A DNA stretch of 64,000 nt, from positions 1,426,001-1,490,000 of the forward strand of contig NZ_CP119424.1 of NCBI RefSeq assembly GCF_029223585.1. Direction: 5' to 3'. The stretch's first letter is position 1. Each line of letters opens with the position of its first letter. This stretch comes from Photobacterium sp. DA100. Its GTDB lineage: Bacteria > Pseudomonadota > Gammaproteobacteria > Enterobacterales > Vibrionaceae. The notes beneath the pieces were generated by a model. That model did not search any database, was not told where the DNA came from, and saw only the letters and a program-made list of their open reading frames with translations. This document shows positions 63,274-64,000 of the stretch, in pieces. A program made the translations under genes and the position numbers.

Positions 63274-64000
63274 ATGATGAAAATGAACCTTACCGCACTG
63301 GCGTTTTCTGTGTCTCTGCTTACCCCAACAGCTTTCGCCGATGACAGCTTTGTCTTCCATGGTTATGCCCGCTCAGGCATCGGTATTAGTGGTGACAATG
63401 GCCAAAATGTTGAATTCAACAAACAGCAACTGGGTCGCTTGGGTAACGAGGCGGATACCTTTGCTGAATTTGGTCTTGGCAAAGAAATCTACAACGAAAA
63501 CGGTGCCCGTTTTTACTTTGATTCTATGCTGGCTGTCGGAAGTGACGGCTCCAACATTTTCGAGTCGCTCAAAGATGACGAGGAAAACGGCTTTATCGAT
63601 TTCCGTCAGCTGAACGTGCAGGCAACCGGTATTTTGAACTTTGCGCCAGAAGCAACCCTTTGGGCCGGTAAACGCTACTACCAGCGTCATGATATTCATA
63701 TTACTGATTTCTACTACTGGAATACCTCTGGTGCCGGTGCCGGTATTGAAAATCTGGAGCTGGGTGATGGCCGCTTCTCATTCGCGGTGATCCGCAATGA
63801 CGACAATATGGTGGAGGACATCGGTAACCGCGGTGAAGGACTGAACGTCAATGTTATCGATATGCGTTATGCCGGCATCGCTCTTTGGAATAATGCCGAT
63901 TTGGAACTAGGCATCAACTACGCCATTACAAACCCCTCTGATAATGCCTCCCAAGCGGCAAAAGACAGTAAAAACGGTGTGATGGCGACAGCCCAGCTAA
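63274..64000 (+). CDS. Carbohydrate porin of the LamB/ScrY type, N-terminal part
   Basis: The gene runs off the right edge after ~242 codons. AAGGG lies eight bases before the ATG. Signal peptide MMKMNLTALAFSVSLLTPTA (cleavage near AFA), then DDSFVFHGYARSGIGISGDN, an arrangement shared by LamB/ScrY-like porins, and YYQRHDIHITDFYYWNTSGA with EADTFAEFGLGKEIYNENGA, as in maltoporin barrels. It is related to, but distinct from, lamB at 55391-56713. Paired TGGGAACATTCCCA operators lie upstream, so control differs from MalT. The substrate sugar is unknown. Confidence 0.85.
   Translation, partial: MMKMNLTALAFSVSLLTPTAFADDSFVFHGYARSGIGISGDNGQNVEFNKQQLGRLGNEADTFAEFGLGKEIYNENGARFYFDSMLAVGSDGSNIFESLKDDEENGFIDFRQLNVQATGILNFAPEATLWAGKRYYQRHDIHITDFYYWNTSGAGAGIENLELGDGRFSFAVIRNDDNMVEDIGNRGEGLNVNVIDMRYAGIALWNNADLELGINYAITNPSDNASQAAKDSKNGVMATAQL

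Noticed and set aside
1..64000. CRISPR array, integron attC sites, prophage or plasmid origin
   Set aside because: No regularly spaced repeats, integrase, phage structural genes or replication-initiator gene were seen.

Overview
The window reads as chromosomal DNA of a marine gamma-proteobacterium of the family Vibrionaceae (Vibrio/Photobacterium/Grimontia-like). The signs are an adenine riboswitch ahead of adenosine deaminase (the Vibrio vulnificus add arrangement), a VpsR-family regulator, RelV-type alarmone synthetases, a maltose regulon with MalT boxes, and close matches to E. coli NorVWR, MalEFGK, RNase II and DeaD. Genus assignment is inference. No rRNA, tRNA, CRISPR array or prophage was seen; the only mobile-element trace is a truncated transposase remnant near 14.3-14.65 kb.

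Layout. 1-6 kb: the end of a TolC-like efflux gene, an MBL-fold hydrolase, and a SigZ-like sigma factor separated from an ArsP-type permease and a thioredoxin-like protein by two unrelated genes and AT-rich DNA. 6.2-7.5 kb: adenine riboswitch and add. 7.5-12.3 kb: the nitric-oxide detoxification unit (norV-norW-DUF1971, divergent norR, three NorR sites, a sigma-54 promoter). 12.3-16.1 kb: a chemoreceptor, the transposase remnant and a VpsR-family regulator lacking the sigma-54 contact loop. 16.4-20.9 kb: a Fap-like functional-amyloid locus: two repeat-bearing secreted proteins, two small exported proteins with double-glycine motifs, a periplasmic C39 peptidase, and a divergent outer-membrane channel. 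21-24.8 kb: small housekeeping genes and a tandem pair of RelV-like (p)ppGpp synthetases with signal-peptide-like N-termini. 24.8-38.7 kb: mostly housekeeping (rof, cysteine desulfidase, Nudix, mrcB, phosphohexomutase, deaD, rnb, DUF1415, a GGDEF cyclase).

39.7-64 kb is a large maltodextrin/glycogen region: malEFG and divergent malK, an esterase, a GH133-type debranching enzyme with its own second MalE, lamB-malM-amylase, a GlgX-type debranching enzyme, an unusual protein joining a starch-binding-like N-terminus to a tyrosine-phosphatase domain, a GH13 oligo-glucosidase, a LysR regulator and the start of a sugar porin. Purine-rich MalT-like boxes lie at the malE/malK, malE2 and lamB/glgX promoters, so these units probably form one regulon for taking up and trimming maltodextrins. 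malT, malP and malQ are not in the window.

The most interesting candidates are the CBM-phosphatase (a laforin/SEX4-like architecture in a bacterial maltodextrin cluster), the Fap-like locus with matching double-glycine substrates for its C39 peptidase, and the tandem apparently exported RelV-like synthetases.
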